The translations under genes were made by a program, and so were the position numbers. DNA of 41,422 nt. It comes from Chloroflexota bacterium (GTDB lineage Bacteria; Chloroflexota; Chloroflexia; QHBQ01). Below the pieces are notes generated by a model, which made no database searches, was not told the DNA's origin, and worked only from the letters and a program-made list of their open reading frames with translations. The stretch covers positions 1 through 41,422 of the forward strand of contig JANXYP010000218.1 of NCBI GenBank assembly GCA_025355955.1, in the 5' to 3' direction. Shown piece after piece: positions 28,516 through 37,583 of this stretch. Positions within the stretch are counted from its first letter, which is position 1, and every line of letters begins with the position of its first letter.

Positions 28516-29649
28516 ATGACACCATCAAACGAAGAATACCGCACGCGCATGGCACAGGCACAAGCGCGGATGAAGGAACAGGGCGTGGACTGGCTGCTGC
28601 TTGCGCCAGGCAGCGATATGCGCTACTTGAGCGGGCTGAGTGCGCGGGTGAGCGAGCGACTCAACCTGCTGGCCTTGCCGCAAGCGGGCCAGCCGCGCTT
28701 CTACGCCCCCGCGCTGGAGGCGATGGGGCCGCGTGAACTGGCAACCCAGGGCTTGTTCGACTTGAGCGTGTGGCAGGAGGATGAGAACCCGGTAAAGCTG
28801 GTGGCCGAGGCGGTTAGACGCGAGGGCGGCCAGCAGCGTCTGGCAGTCAGCGATCAGATGTGGTCGATGTTTCTGCTGCGGCTGCAAGCTGAGATCACCA
28901 ATGTGGAGTGGCAGTCGGCGGCGCAAGTAATCGAGCCACTACGCATTATCAAGAGCGCGGCGGAGATTGCGGCGCTGGCGGAGATAGGGGCGGCTGCTGA
29001 TGTGGTGTTCGGCGAAATCATCAAGGTGCGCTTCAGCGGGCGGCGCGAGGTGGAGATTGCCGAGCTGCTGGGCCAGATGCTACGAGCCAACCAGCACGAG
29101 GTTGCCAAGTTTGCAATTGTCGCCAGCGGGCCGAACGGCGCGTCGCCGCACCACGATGCGGGCGAACGGGTGATCGAGCCGGGCGACATGGTGGTGCTGG
29201 ACTTTGGTGGCATTGGGCATCACGGCTACGGCTCTGACATCAGCCGCACCGTGTTCGTGGCAGGCGACGCGGGGCTTGCTCCGTCCGAGGAGCAGTTGAA
29301 TGTCTGTAACACGGTGCAAGAGGCGCAGGAGCTAGCCTTCCGCGCCATCCTCCCCGGCATCGAGGCGCAGGCGCTGGACAAGGTGGCCCGCGACCACATC
29401 ACTGCTGCTGGTTACGGCGAAGCCTTCCTCCACCGCCTCGGTCACGGCATCGGGCTGGACGGCCACGAAACCCCTTATCTGGTGCATGGCAATGCCACAA
29501 AGATTGCCCCAGGCATGGCCTTCAGCGACGAGCCAGGGATTTACCTTGCGGGCAAGTTTGGGGTACGCATCGAGGATATAGTCTACTGCAACGAGGACGG
29601 CGGGGTGCGGTGCAACGAGGCGACGCGGGAGTTGGTAATGGTGCTGTAA
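28516..29649 (+). CDS. M24 family Xaa-Pro peptidase
   Basis: GDMVVLDFGGIGHHGYGSDISRTVFV...FLHRLGHGIGLDGHETPYL...GMAFSDEPGIYLAGKFGVRIEDIVY. Confidence 0.95.
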   Translation: MTPSNEEYRTRMAQAQARMKEQGVDWLLLAPGSDMRYLSGLSARVSERLNLLALPQAGQPRFYAPALEAMGPRELATQGLFDLSVWQEDENPVKLVAEAVRREGGQQRLAVSDQMWSMFLLRLQAEITNVEWQSAAQVIEPLRIIKSAAEIAALAEIGAAADVVFGEIIKVRFSGRREVEIAELLGQMLRANQHEVAKFAIVASGPNGASPHHDAGERVIEPGDMVVLDFGGIGHHGYGSDISRTVFVAGDAGLAPSEEQLNVCNTVQEAQELAFRAILPGIEAQALDKVARDHITAAGYGEAFLHRLGHGIGLDGHETPYLVHGNATKIAPGMAFSDEPGIYLAGKFGVRIEDIVYCNEDGGVRCNEATRELVMVL

Positions 29650-29795
29650 CTATGGCGAACAGCGGCTCGTTCCTTCGGCTGTAACCTTTACTCTGCTTCT
29701 GCGTAGATTATAGTTAAGGAACGAAGTTATCGAAGCTAAAGTTAGCGACGCTGCCCTACGCAAGAGCAACGCCGCCTCGCAAGGAGGCAACCACA

Positions 29796-30770
29796 ATGGC
29801 ACAACATAGACAGCCCAAGCACAGCAGCGTGAAACCCGACCCACACAGCGGCGTGCCGCTCAAGCAGTATCAGCCCACGTCGCCCGTACTCTCCCCCATC
29901 CGCGATGTCAACGATATTGTCAGCCGCGCCTTCGGCCTGTACCGCGCCAACTTTGGCCCTTTCGTGACGATTATGGCGCTGGCCTACGCTGCTTATTTCG
30001 TGATCTACGCGCTACTCTATCTGCTGCCGCTGGGCGGCGGTGTCAGCGGGCCAACCTCGCTGGTAGGCCAGTTGGGATCTGCCCAGCAGTTGCTGGACGC
30101 ACCCTGGCTCTACCTGTTGGTAACCTTTGCCCGCACCTTCCTGCTGGGGCTGCCGCTGGTCTTCGCTTCGGGCGCGTTGGTGGTGGCGACTAGCAACGCC
30201 TACTTTGGTCGCCCAGTGGTCATTGCTGACGTATACCGCTATGCCTTCGGGTTGGCAAGCGGACTGATCATGCTGGCGTTGCTCAGTGCGCTGCTGGATT
30301 TCATGCAAACGCTGGTTAACTTTATTCCCTATGTAAAGCTGGCTGGTCCAATTCTCTACCTTGCATTGTTGATTATCGTTGCGGTGCGCTGGCAGGTGGG
30401 ACGGCAGGCGCTGGTGCTGGAGCGCCTCAGCGCGATCGAGGCGGTGAACCGTAGCTGGAAGCTGATTGGCTCCGACCGGCGTAGCATGAGTCTCAATCTC
30501 TGGTTCGTGCTAGCGGTACGCACGGTCATTCCGGCAATTATCATCTGGCTGGTGTTGCTCTTCGTGGTGCCGGGCGGATTGAGTTCGGGGTGGAACTTGC
30601 CCGCTACTCTGATCATCTTCGCCCTGCTGGACCTGCTCGTCACCCCGCTATTCGATGCTGCGTTCACTATCTTCTACATCCACCTGCGGGCCGAGCGCGA
30701 CGGGCTTGACCCCGTTGCGCTACTGGCGAACATTGATGCGGCGGCTGGGGATAAGAAGCTGGTGGGGTAG
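29796..30770 (+). CDS. Multipass membrane protein of unknown function
   Basis: DVNDIVSRAFGLYRANFGPFVTIMALAYAAYFVIYALLYLLP...; repeated hydrophobic segments. Confidence 0.6.
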   Translation: MAQHRQPKHSSVKPDPHSGVPLKQYQPTSPVLSPIRDVNDIVSRAFGLYRANFGPFVTIMALAYAAYFVIYALLYLLPLGGGVSGPTSLVGQLGSAQQLLDAPWLYLLVTFARTFLLGLPLVFASGALVVATSNAYFGRPVVIADVYRYAFGLASGLIMLALLSALLDFMQTLVNFIPYVKLAGPILYLALLIIVAVRWQVGRQALVLERLSAIEAVNRSWKLIGSDRRSMSLNLWFVLAVRTVIPAIIIWLVLLFVVPGGLSSGWNLPATLIIFALLDLLVTPLFDAAFTIFYIHLRAERDGLDPVALLANIDAAAGDKKLVG

Positions 30771-30787
30771 CGCAAACGTGCTGGGGG

Positions 30788-31159
30788 TCAACTCCAGGGC
30801 TGGCCGATTACCTCAGCCAACCTGTCCAGAAAGCGTCTGCCATGCGGCATTGTCGCTACCTGGCTGGCCCTGATGTACCGACTCAACAGCTTGGGTGCGT
30901 CGTTCATTTCGCGGTAGGCTTCGCCGACACTTTTAACCGCGCTCCTGAGCAGCTCTTTCGGCCTGATAACCTGCTCAATATCACCGAGGTTGGCAAGCAT
31001 CGGCAGGTCTCTGAGATAGTAATCCTCCAGTGCTTCGCGGTCCGCCAGAAACCGCGCCTCCATCATCTGCACCATAAGATAAACCTGATCGGCACGGCAA
31101 TTGGGATGTAGCTGCCCCTTTGTACTGCCTAATGAACATTGCAGTATAAAAGCCTTATT
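30788..31159 (-). pseudogene. 5'-truncated DUF4276 family remnant (C-terminal half)
   Basis: Frame open upstream of the track ATG: ...HPNCRADQVYLMVQMMEARFLADREALEDYYLRDLPMLANLGDIEQVIRPKELLRSAVKSVG...PHGRRFLDRLAEVIGQPWS; DUF4276 C-terminal signature, N-terminal half missing. Confidence 0.65.
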
Positions 31160-32124
31160 TTAGCTGTGCGATTACATTTCTGAAGAGTATGAGCATTGCG
31201 TTTGCGGTCTCCTTCGTTGGCTTGAAGCCTTTGCGGACTTCTTTCATTGGATGAACAAGGTTACGATAATCCTTCACTAGAACAGCGTAAACCTCTCCGT
31301 CGTCATGTAGTATCTTCAATTTTGCAGCCACCGCTATAAGATGATTTAGGCTCCACTTGTCTTCGTCAAGATCTGGTGCCTTAGTTAGCTGCTTGCTCCG
31401 TCTCTCTTCTTGTGCTAGTTCTATATACTTAGCATCAATACTTTGCCTGCGGTTCTTTCATAAGTACGGAAATAAGCACTGCCTCAAGTATGGAGCCGCA
31501 CATAATTATTATGCCTTTGTATGTCTCTGCATCGCGCTGTCGCTTAAGCTCGGCATAGTCTCTGGAAATTATCTTCTTCAAGCCTTTGTCACTTATAAAA
31601 CTCCAACTCACCCGACGTAGGATCGGAAGTTCTACGCTGTGATGTGACCGTGATTTAGATAGCACCCTACCTCGTGCAGGTGCAACAATTGTTTGCAGCC
31701 TCCTTACAGGTTCAATCAACTCACTTGTATTGCTAGCGCTAAGATTCGATATAATGTCATGGGCTTTATGTTGCAGTATGTCTCTCTTCTCCTCCTTGCT
31801 TGTACTCCCTACTATCAAGCGATCAACAAAGCGATGTAGCAACAGGATCTTAGCCTGCTCATCACCAGACATAGAAAATATGTTGCTAATGTTTACCTTT
31901 ATAATCCCGAATGAGCTATCGCTAAGAGGTGGCTCAAACCCAAAAGCCGCAGAAATCACTGTCGAAGCGCCAAACGTCGGCATTCTAACAGGTTCGGGAC
32001 AGTAAGCGTACTTGCCCAGTACCTCTCTGGCAATATTAGATGCAAGCCTTTCAACACCTTTATATGATTCGCCAAGCAAATCACCCAGATCGTTTATGGC
32101 CAATCTTAGCCTAACTTCGTCCAT
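31155..32124 (-). pseudogene. HEPN/DUF4145-like protein gene interrupted by a frameshift (possible programmed +1 shift)
   Basis: Frame 1 (31435-32124) ends ...GSILEAVLISVLMKEPQAKY*; frame 2 continues SIDAKYIELAQEERRSKQLTKAPDLDEDKWSLNHLIAVAAKLKILHDDGEVYAVLVKDYRNLVHPMKEVRKGFKPTKETANAMLILFRNVIAQLK* ending 31155; RNLVH = Rx3H. Confidence 0.6.
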
Positions 32125-32178
32125 TCCTGCTCACCTCTCGTCTACGTACTAGAACAATTTAATTGTTAGTTAGTGCGT

Positions 32179-32207
32179 ATTATAAACGAACTTAAGTTCT
32201 ATGTCAA
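32179..32207 (-). promoter_or_regulatory. Consensus sigma70 promoter for the HEPN-like gene
   Basis: minus strand TTGACA (32207-32202), 17-nt spacer, TATAAT (32184-32179). Confidence 0.7.
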
Positions 32208-32246
32208 ACATCAGCTTCAATAATGGAGTATCTCATCAACCCAAAA

Positions 32247-32276
32247 ACAAGCCCTTTCATTGGTGAAAGGGCTTAC
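32247..32276 (-). terminator. Intrinsic terminator of the meaB-containing operon
   Basis: minus strand AAGCCCTTTCAccaaTGAAAGGGCTTgttttt. Confidence 0.8.
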
Positions 32277-32293
32277 TAGCATCATCAGTATAT

Positions 32294-33220
32294 TTAACAA
32301 AGCCCCTCCACCAACCTTCGCGCCGCCGTTGCCACATCAAGCTCCCGCGATACCAGTTCGTCGAGCATCGCCGCGCCAGCAGCGGTGTTTAGCTGGGCGG
32401 CGATGCGGGCGGCGAGTTCCAACTTGACCCGCTCGATTAGCTCGTCGTGCAGCGCGGCGCGGGTGCGATCAGTCAGCTTGCCCGACTGCTCCAGGTATGC
32501 GAAGTGTTTGTCAATCTGCGCGGCAAGCTCGTCAATGCCCTTGCCCTCCACCGCGACAGTCTTGACGATGGGCGGCTTCCAGTCGTAGTGCGAATAGGTG
32601 AGCATCGTCTTCAAGTAGGTGATCAGCTTGTCCGCGCCCGGCACATCGCCCTTGTTCACCACCAGCACATCGGCAATCTCCAGGATGCCCGCCTTGATGC
32701 TCTGTACGTCGTCGCCCAGCCCCGGCACTTCGACCAGGATGGTGGTCTGCGCCGCCCGCGCGATGCTGACCTCATCCTGCCCCGCGCCGACCGTCTCGAT
32801 AATCACCACATCGAAGCCTGCTGCGTCCAGCACCCGCACCGCGTCGTTGGTAGCCGCGCTGAGGCCGCCCACCTGCCCGCGACTCGCCATGCTGCGGATG
32901 AACACACCACTGTCGCCGTAGAACTCCTGCATCCGAATGCGATCGCCCAGTACCGCGCCGCCGCTGATGCTGCTGCTGGGGTCAACTGCCACGATGGCAA
33001 CCTGCTTACCCTGCCCGCGATAGAAGTGGATTAGCTGATTGACCAGGGTGCTTTTGCCCGCACCGGGCGGCCCGGTGATACCCAGCACGCGAGCATGGCC
33101 GGTGGCCGGGGTAATCTCGCGCAGCACATTCGCCGCGCCCGCACCACCATTCTCCACCATGCTGATAGTGCGGGTCAGGGTAAGGCGCTCATGGCGCAGC
33201 CGCTCGACCAGTTCGCTCAC
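32294..33220 (-). CDS. meaB: Methylmalonyl-CoA mutase-associated GTPase MeaB
   Basis: [78 protein letters not shown]. Confidence 0.95.
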   Translation of the reverse strand: MSELVERLRHERLTLTRTISMVENGGAGAANVLREITPATGHARVLGITGPPGAGKSTLVNQLIHFYRGQGKQVAIVAVDPSSSISGGAVLGDRIRMQEFYGDSGVFIRSMASRGQVGGLSAATNDAVRVLDAAGFDVVIIETVGAGQDEVSIARAAQTTILVEVPGLGDDVQSIKAGILEIADVLVVNKGDVPGADKLITYLKTMLTYSHYDWKPPIVKTVAVEGKGIDELAAQIDKHFAYLEQSGKLTDRTRAALHDELIERVKLELAARIAAQLNTAAGAAMLDELVSRELDVATAARRLVEGLC

Positions 33221-33891
33221 GCCTTGCCCTCACCTTGCCCCTCAGTATGGCTGGTAGCCACGCTGCCAGGCTCGACCATCGCGCCAGACGCGCTGTTCGC
33301 GCCCACAGGTGGCTCATGCACCTGGTTGGGGCGGACAATGTTGCGGTGGTGGGCAAGCTCCGCGCTGCTCACGCCGAAGTCGGGGTTAGCCAGCCCTGCC
33401 GCTTCGCCGATAATCTCAGTCGCGGGGCGTAGGGTGGCGGGGTTGAACTTCTGGCCCGCCTCCAGCGCGGCGTGGCGGACGTGGGCATCCTCCTCGATCA
33501 GATGGCTGATGCTATCGAGGGTCGCGCCCGGGCCGAACACGGCGCGGATACCCCAGCCCAGCACCTGCGGCACATCCTCGTCAGGGATAATGCCGCCTAC
33601 ATAGACTGGCACATCGTCAATGCCGCGCTGATGCAGCTCGGCCATCACGCGGGGGAATAGCGCCATGTGCGCGCCGCTGAGAATACTGAGACCCACTGCG
33701 TCCACATCCTCCTGCAAGGCGGCCTCGGCCACCATCTGAGGGGTCTGGTGTAGGCCAGTGTAAATCACCTCCATACCAGCATCGCGCAGGGCGCGGGTCA
33801 GCACCTTCGCGCCGCGGTCGTGGCCGTCCAGCCCCGGCTTGGCAATCAGCACCCGCACGCGGCGTGTGCCGGGCATCGTCGTTGATACCAT
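33217..33891 (-). CDS. Methylmalonyl-CoA mutase cobalamin-binding subunit
   Basis: [64 protein letters not shown] (DxHxxG); about 75 aa C-terminal extension. Confidence 0.93.
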   Translation of the reverse strand: MVSTTMPGTRRVRVLIAKPGLDGHDRGAKVLTRALRDAGMEVIYTGLHQTPQMVAEAALQEDVDAVGLSILSGAHMALFPRVMAELHQRGIDDVPVYVGGIIPDEDVPQVLGWGIRAVFGPGATLDSISHLIEEDAHVRHAALEAGQKFNPATLRPATEIIGEAAGLANPDFGVSSAELAHHRNIVRPNQVHEPPVGANSASGAMVEPGSVATSHTEGQGEGKA

Positions 33892-33914
33892 CTAATCGCT
33901 CCTTTCACAACTAC

Positions 33915-34280
33915 TCACCGTTGCCAGCGTTTTTTGCACTCAGTCAAAATTGCCTCCAATACGCTTTCAATATTCTCATGCACATCGGAGTTGGTAAACC
34001 TAAGCACGCGATATCCGTTTGCTGTAAGCCAAGTGGTACGAGCCGAGTCGTACATTTCCTGCTCTATATGCGAATCACCATCCAGTTCTACAGCAAGCCG
34101 TGTGCTAGGGCAGTAGAAGTCAAGAATGTAGCGATCAACCAGGTGCTGCTGCCGAAAACGAAAGCCACCCAGCTGTTGACTACGCAGCCTCGCCCACAAC
34201 TTACGTTCAGCGGGAGTCCGTTCGCTACGTAGCTCAATGGCGCGGTTACGGATTAGCGCATCCTCTGGACGGTCTTTCAT
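33915..34280 (-). CDS. DUF559 (Vsr-like endonuclease fold) protein
   Basis: RNRAIELRSERTPAERKLWARLRSQQLGGFRFRQQHLVDRYILDFYCPSTRLAVELDGDSH. Confidence 0.92.
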   Translation of the reverse strand: MKDRPEDALIRNRAIELRSERTPAERKLWARLRSQQLGGFRFRQQHLVDRYILDFYCPSTRLAVELDGDSHIEQEMYDSARTTWLTANGYRVLRFTNSDVHENIESVLEAILTECKKRWQR

Positions 34281-34440
34281 TCGTACACACCTTCAATATC
34301 GCCGGGGGCTGAACCACCAGAGGCCACCCACCCGTAACGCTTGACTTGCTCCCTGGGGCTGGGGGTTACAGCCCCAGAGGCTGCCTGCTACCTATAGTTG
34401 ATGGTTTACGAGTTTTCACGTTCGTTGCAGTTACGCTGTG

Positions 34441-34576
34441 CATTGATGCGCTTCAACCTCTGGGGGCTGAACCCCCAGACCCCCACGGTAGCTGCGATGA
34501 GCATTGATGCACTTCAACCTCTGGGGGCTGAACCCCCAGACCCCCACGGTAGCTGCAATGGGCATTGCTGCACTTT
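34441..34576. repeat. 61-bp direct repeat (2 copies plus partial third) containing a palindrome
   Basis: cattgatgc(g/a)cttcaacctctgggggctgaacccccagacccccacggtagctgc(g/a)atg(a/g)g twice, then cattgctgcacttt. Confidence 0.95.
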
Positions 34577-34578
34577 AC

Positions 34579-36261
34579 TCAGACTACATTGCTATGCCGC
34601 TGCACGCCCCAAACCTCTTTCAGCGCACGGGTAATCTCGCCGAGGGTGCCGTAGGCGTTGGCCGCCTCGATTAGTGCGGGCATCAGGTTCTCATTGCTGC
34701 GGGCGGCGGCCTTGACGTGGTTGAGTGCCGCTTCGACTCTGCTGGCATCGCGTTCGGCGCGGATCTTGTTGAGGCGGGCAAGGTGGCGCTGTTCGCCTTC
34801 GGGATCCATCTGCAGGATCGGCACGTCCAGGGCTTCGTCTACCACGTAATCATTGACCCCTACCATGATGCGCTTCTTCTCGTCAATCTCGCGTTGATAG
34901 CGGTAGCTGGCCTGACCGATCTCGCTCTGTGGGAAGTTGGACTTGATTGCCGCCAGCATCCCGCCCATCTCCTTGATGCGGTCGAAGTAGGCGTATGCCT
35001 CGCGCTCCATCTGGTTGGTCAGCGTTTCCACCAGATAGCTGCCCCCCAGCGGGTCGGCGGTGTTGGTCACGCCACTCTCCTCGGCGATGATCTGCTGGGT
35101 GCGTAGCGCAATGCGTACCGCCTTGTCGGAGGGCAGCGCCAGCGCCTCGTCCATCGAGTTGGTGTGCAGCGACTGGGTACCGCCCAGCACCGCGGCTAGT
35201 GCCTGGAGCGCAACCCGCACGATATTGATCTCCGGCTGCTGCGCGGTCAGGGCGCAGCCTGCGGTCTGGGTGTGGAAGCGCAGCCACAGGCTACGTTCGC
35301 TCTTTGCGCCAAAGCGGTTCTTCAACTCCCGCGCCCAGATGCGACGGGCGGCGCGATACTTGGCAATCTCCTCGAAGAAATCGTTGTGCGCGTTGAAGAA
35401 GTAGCTGAGACGGGGGGCGAAGTCGTCCACATTCATGCCGCGCTTGACGCACTCCTCCACGTAGCAGAGGCCATCGGCCAGGGTGAAGGCCAGCTCCTGC
35501 ACCGCAGTGCTGCCCGCCTCGCGGATGTGGTAGCCGCTGATGCTGACCGTGTTCCAGCGCGGCATTTCCTTCGCGCCGAACTCGATGGTGTCAACCACCA
35601 GACGCACCGATGGCTCATGGGGAAAGATGAAGGTGTTCTGGGCGATGTACTCCTTGAGAATATCGTTCTGGATAGTGCCGCCCAGCGTGGCGCGGGGAAA
35701 GCCGCGCTTCTCCGCCGCCGCCACGTAGAAGGCCCACACGATCGCCGCTGGCCCGTTAATGGTCATCGAGGTGGTAACATCGTCGAGCGGGATGCCATCG
35801 AACAGGATCTCCATGTCGGCCATGCTGGTTACGCCCACGCCGACCTTGCCGTACTCGCCGAGGGCCATCTCGTCATCGGTGTCATAGCCGTAGAGGGTGG
35901 GGAAGTCGAAGGCAGTGGATAGGCCAGTCTCGCCATGCTCCAGCAGGTAGTGGAAGCGGGCATTGGTCTCCTCCACGCTGCCGAATCCGGCGAACAGGCG
36001 CATCGTCCACAGCCGCCCGCGATACATGGTGGGGTGGATGCCGCGGGTAAACGGGTACTCGCCGGGCAAGCCGAGGTCGCGCATATAGTCGAACTCCGGC
36101 ACATCAGCAGGGGTGTAGACGCGATTGACCGGCACGCTGGAGGTAGTCATGAACTCATCGGCTGGTTTGCGCTCTCCGCCCTTGCTCAGATGCTGCTTAA
36201 GGGTGGTCGCCTCCCAGCGTTGCCGCTCGTTGGCAACCTTGCTAATCTCGTCCTTGTCCAT
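34579..36261 (-). CDS. Methylmalonyl-CoA mutase catalytic (large) subunit
   Basis: [74 protein letters not shown]...[25 protein letters not shown]. Confidence 0.96.
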   Translation of the reverse strand: MDKDEISKVANERQRWEATTLKQHLSKGGERKPADEFMTTSSVPVNRVYTPADVPEFDYMRDLGLPGEYPFTRGIHPTMYRGRLWTMRLFAGFGSVEETNARFHYLLEHGETGLSTAFDFPTLYGYDTDDEMALGEYGKVGVGVTSMADMEILFDGIPLDDVTTSMTINGPAAIVWAFYVAAAEKRGFPRATLGGTIQNDILKEYIAQNTFIFPHEPSVRLVVDTIEFGAKEMPRWNTVSISGYHIREAGSTAVQELAFTLADGLCYVEECVKRGMNVDDFAPRLSYFFNAHNDFFEEIAKYRAARRIWARELKNRFGAKSERSLWLRFHTQTAGCALTAQQPEINIVRVALQALAAVLGGTQSLHTNSMDEALALPSDKAVRIALRTQQIIAEESGVTNTADPLGGSYLVETLTNQMEREAYAYFDRIKEMGGMLAAIKSNFPQSEIGQASYRYQREIDEKKRIMVGVNDYVVDEALDVPILQMDPEGEQRHLARLNKIRAERDASRVEAALNHVKAAARSNENLMPALIEAANAYGTLGEITRALKEVWGVQRHSNVV

Positions 36262-36501
36262 TTTTCATCCTCCTTGATGTTGGCACCAATTTCGGACCCT
36301 CTCTCGGCCTCCCTGCTGGGGGAGGGGTCTAACCCTTGTTATAGAGTATCGGCTAGCTGATATAGCATAGATTATAAACCCAGCCTTATGGTAGTGGCAA
36401 GGGCTGTGCCATCCTCGATTGGGCGTGATGAATCACGCCCCTACATCTGACATAGGCTTGTAGAGGCGCAATCTCATTGCGCCCTGTCTCCGTGCCACCC
36501 T

Positions 36502-37479
36502 CTATAGCGGCTTGCCCACCAGCCGCCCTTGCGCGTCGCCAACGTTGGCGTAGATGGCGAAGCGGGGGCGCAGCCAGATGGTGATGACGTAGCCGAGCGC
36601 GGCCCATAGGATGATGGCGATCGCCACCGGCCACTGCTGGGAGAGGCCCGCAAAGCCGGTGCTGCTGGTAAGCGCCGCCACATCAACGGTGAGGATGGCC
36701 CCCTCATATAGCGCGGCAAGTAGCAGCCACAGCCAGCGGGCGCTACCCTCAAGCTGGGTGGCGTAGAAGACCATCGTGGCGGAAGCGGCGTGGATGAAGA
36801 TGAAGGCGAAGCCGCTTAGGATGGGGATGACTGCGACCAGCAGATTGTTGTTCAGCCCATCCAGCGTAGGCAGGGCAACCTGTGGCGCACGTCCGCTGAC
36901 CAGCACACCGCCGGCGAACACCAGATAGGCTGCGCTTACCGCCATCTGCTCCACCAGCCCGTAGCCCATACCGAAGCCAACCGCATCCAACCAACTGCCG
37001 CCGCGCAAGCCCCGTGCGGCGATCGAGTAGATAACCAACGCGTAGATAATCCCCAGGCTCAAGCCTTTGTACAGGTCGAAGCCAAAGCCTGCCCCCAGCA
37101 CGCTCTGGATACCCTTGTCGCCGAGGCCACCGACAAGGCTGCCGATGATAATCACGCCAATCCAGGCCAACATCCCTTGCCCAACGAAGATGCGGGCGAA
37201 CTTGCGGCGTAGCGCAAAGACGATCACCCCGATGCCGACCAGCAGGATACCGATGCCCGGCAGCAGCAGCAGTGGGCCATAATCCACTGTCACATAGGTG
37301 GGGTCGGTTTGCGGCGCGGTGGGGATGACCGGCTGGTTGGCGCTAGTCTCCGACTTGAACGGGCCATTGAAGGCCAGCACCGCGACCAGCACTGCGAAGG
37401 CGATGGTAAACACAATGGCAAGGGCAATGTCGCTGCTACGTGCGCCCTTCAGTGAATATTTGCTGCGAGTTTCGCTCAT
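36502..37479 (-). CDS. Multipass membrane protein, possibly YhfC-like intramembrane protease
   Basis: about 9 hydrophobic segments; GFGMGYGLVEQM and FAFIFIHAASATMVFYA resemble YhfC motifs. Confidence 0.5.
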   Translation of the reverse strand: MSETRSKYSLKGARSSDIALAIVFTIAFAVLVAVLAFNGPFKSETSANQPVIPTAPQTDPTYVTVDYGPLLLLPGIGILLVGIGVIVFALRRKFARIFVGQGMLAWIGVIIIGSLVGGLGDKGIQSVLGAGFGFDLYKGLSLGIIYALVIYSIAARGLRGGSWLDAVGFGMGYGLVEQMAVSAAYLVFAGGVLVSGRAPQVALPTLDGLNNNLLVAVIPILSGFAFIFIHAASATMVFYATQLEGSARWLWLLLAALYEGAILTVDVAALTSSTGFAGLSQQWPVAIAIILWAALGYVITIWLRPRFAIYANVGDAQGRLVGKPL

Positions 37480-37517
37480 CAGTTCTCCAAGTCCATGTGG
37501 GGTAAAGTGTCTCCCCC

Positions 37518-37526
37518 ATTATACCA
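37518..37526 (-). promoter_or_regulatory. Extended -10 promoter (TGGTATAAT)
   Basis: + strand attatacca upstream of the 37479 start. Confidence 0.5.
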
Positions 37527-37539
37527 TAGGCAAACCAAA

Positions 37540-37561
37540 GGGCGCACATGAGTGCGCCCAA
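37540..37561 (-). terminator. Intrinsic terminator of the 37584-38948 gene
   Basis: GGGCGCACatgaGTGCGCCC; minus-strand tail tttggttt. Confidence 0.65.
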
Positions 37562-37583
37562 ATCGTAGTGTTATCTGCCCATG

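Noticed and set aside
33915-34280. Vsr mismatch-repair endonuclease of an R-M system
   Set aside because: Sequence fits orphan DUF559 rather than canonical Vsr, and no cytosine methyltransferase is adjacent.
34441-34576. Possible CRISPR or attenuator-only array
   Set aside because: Two adjacent identical 61-bp units without unique spacers.
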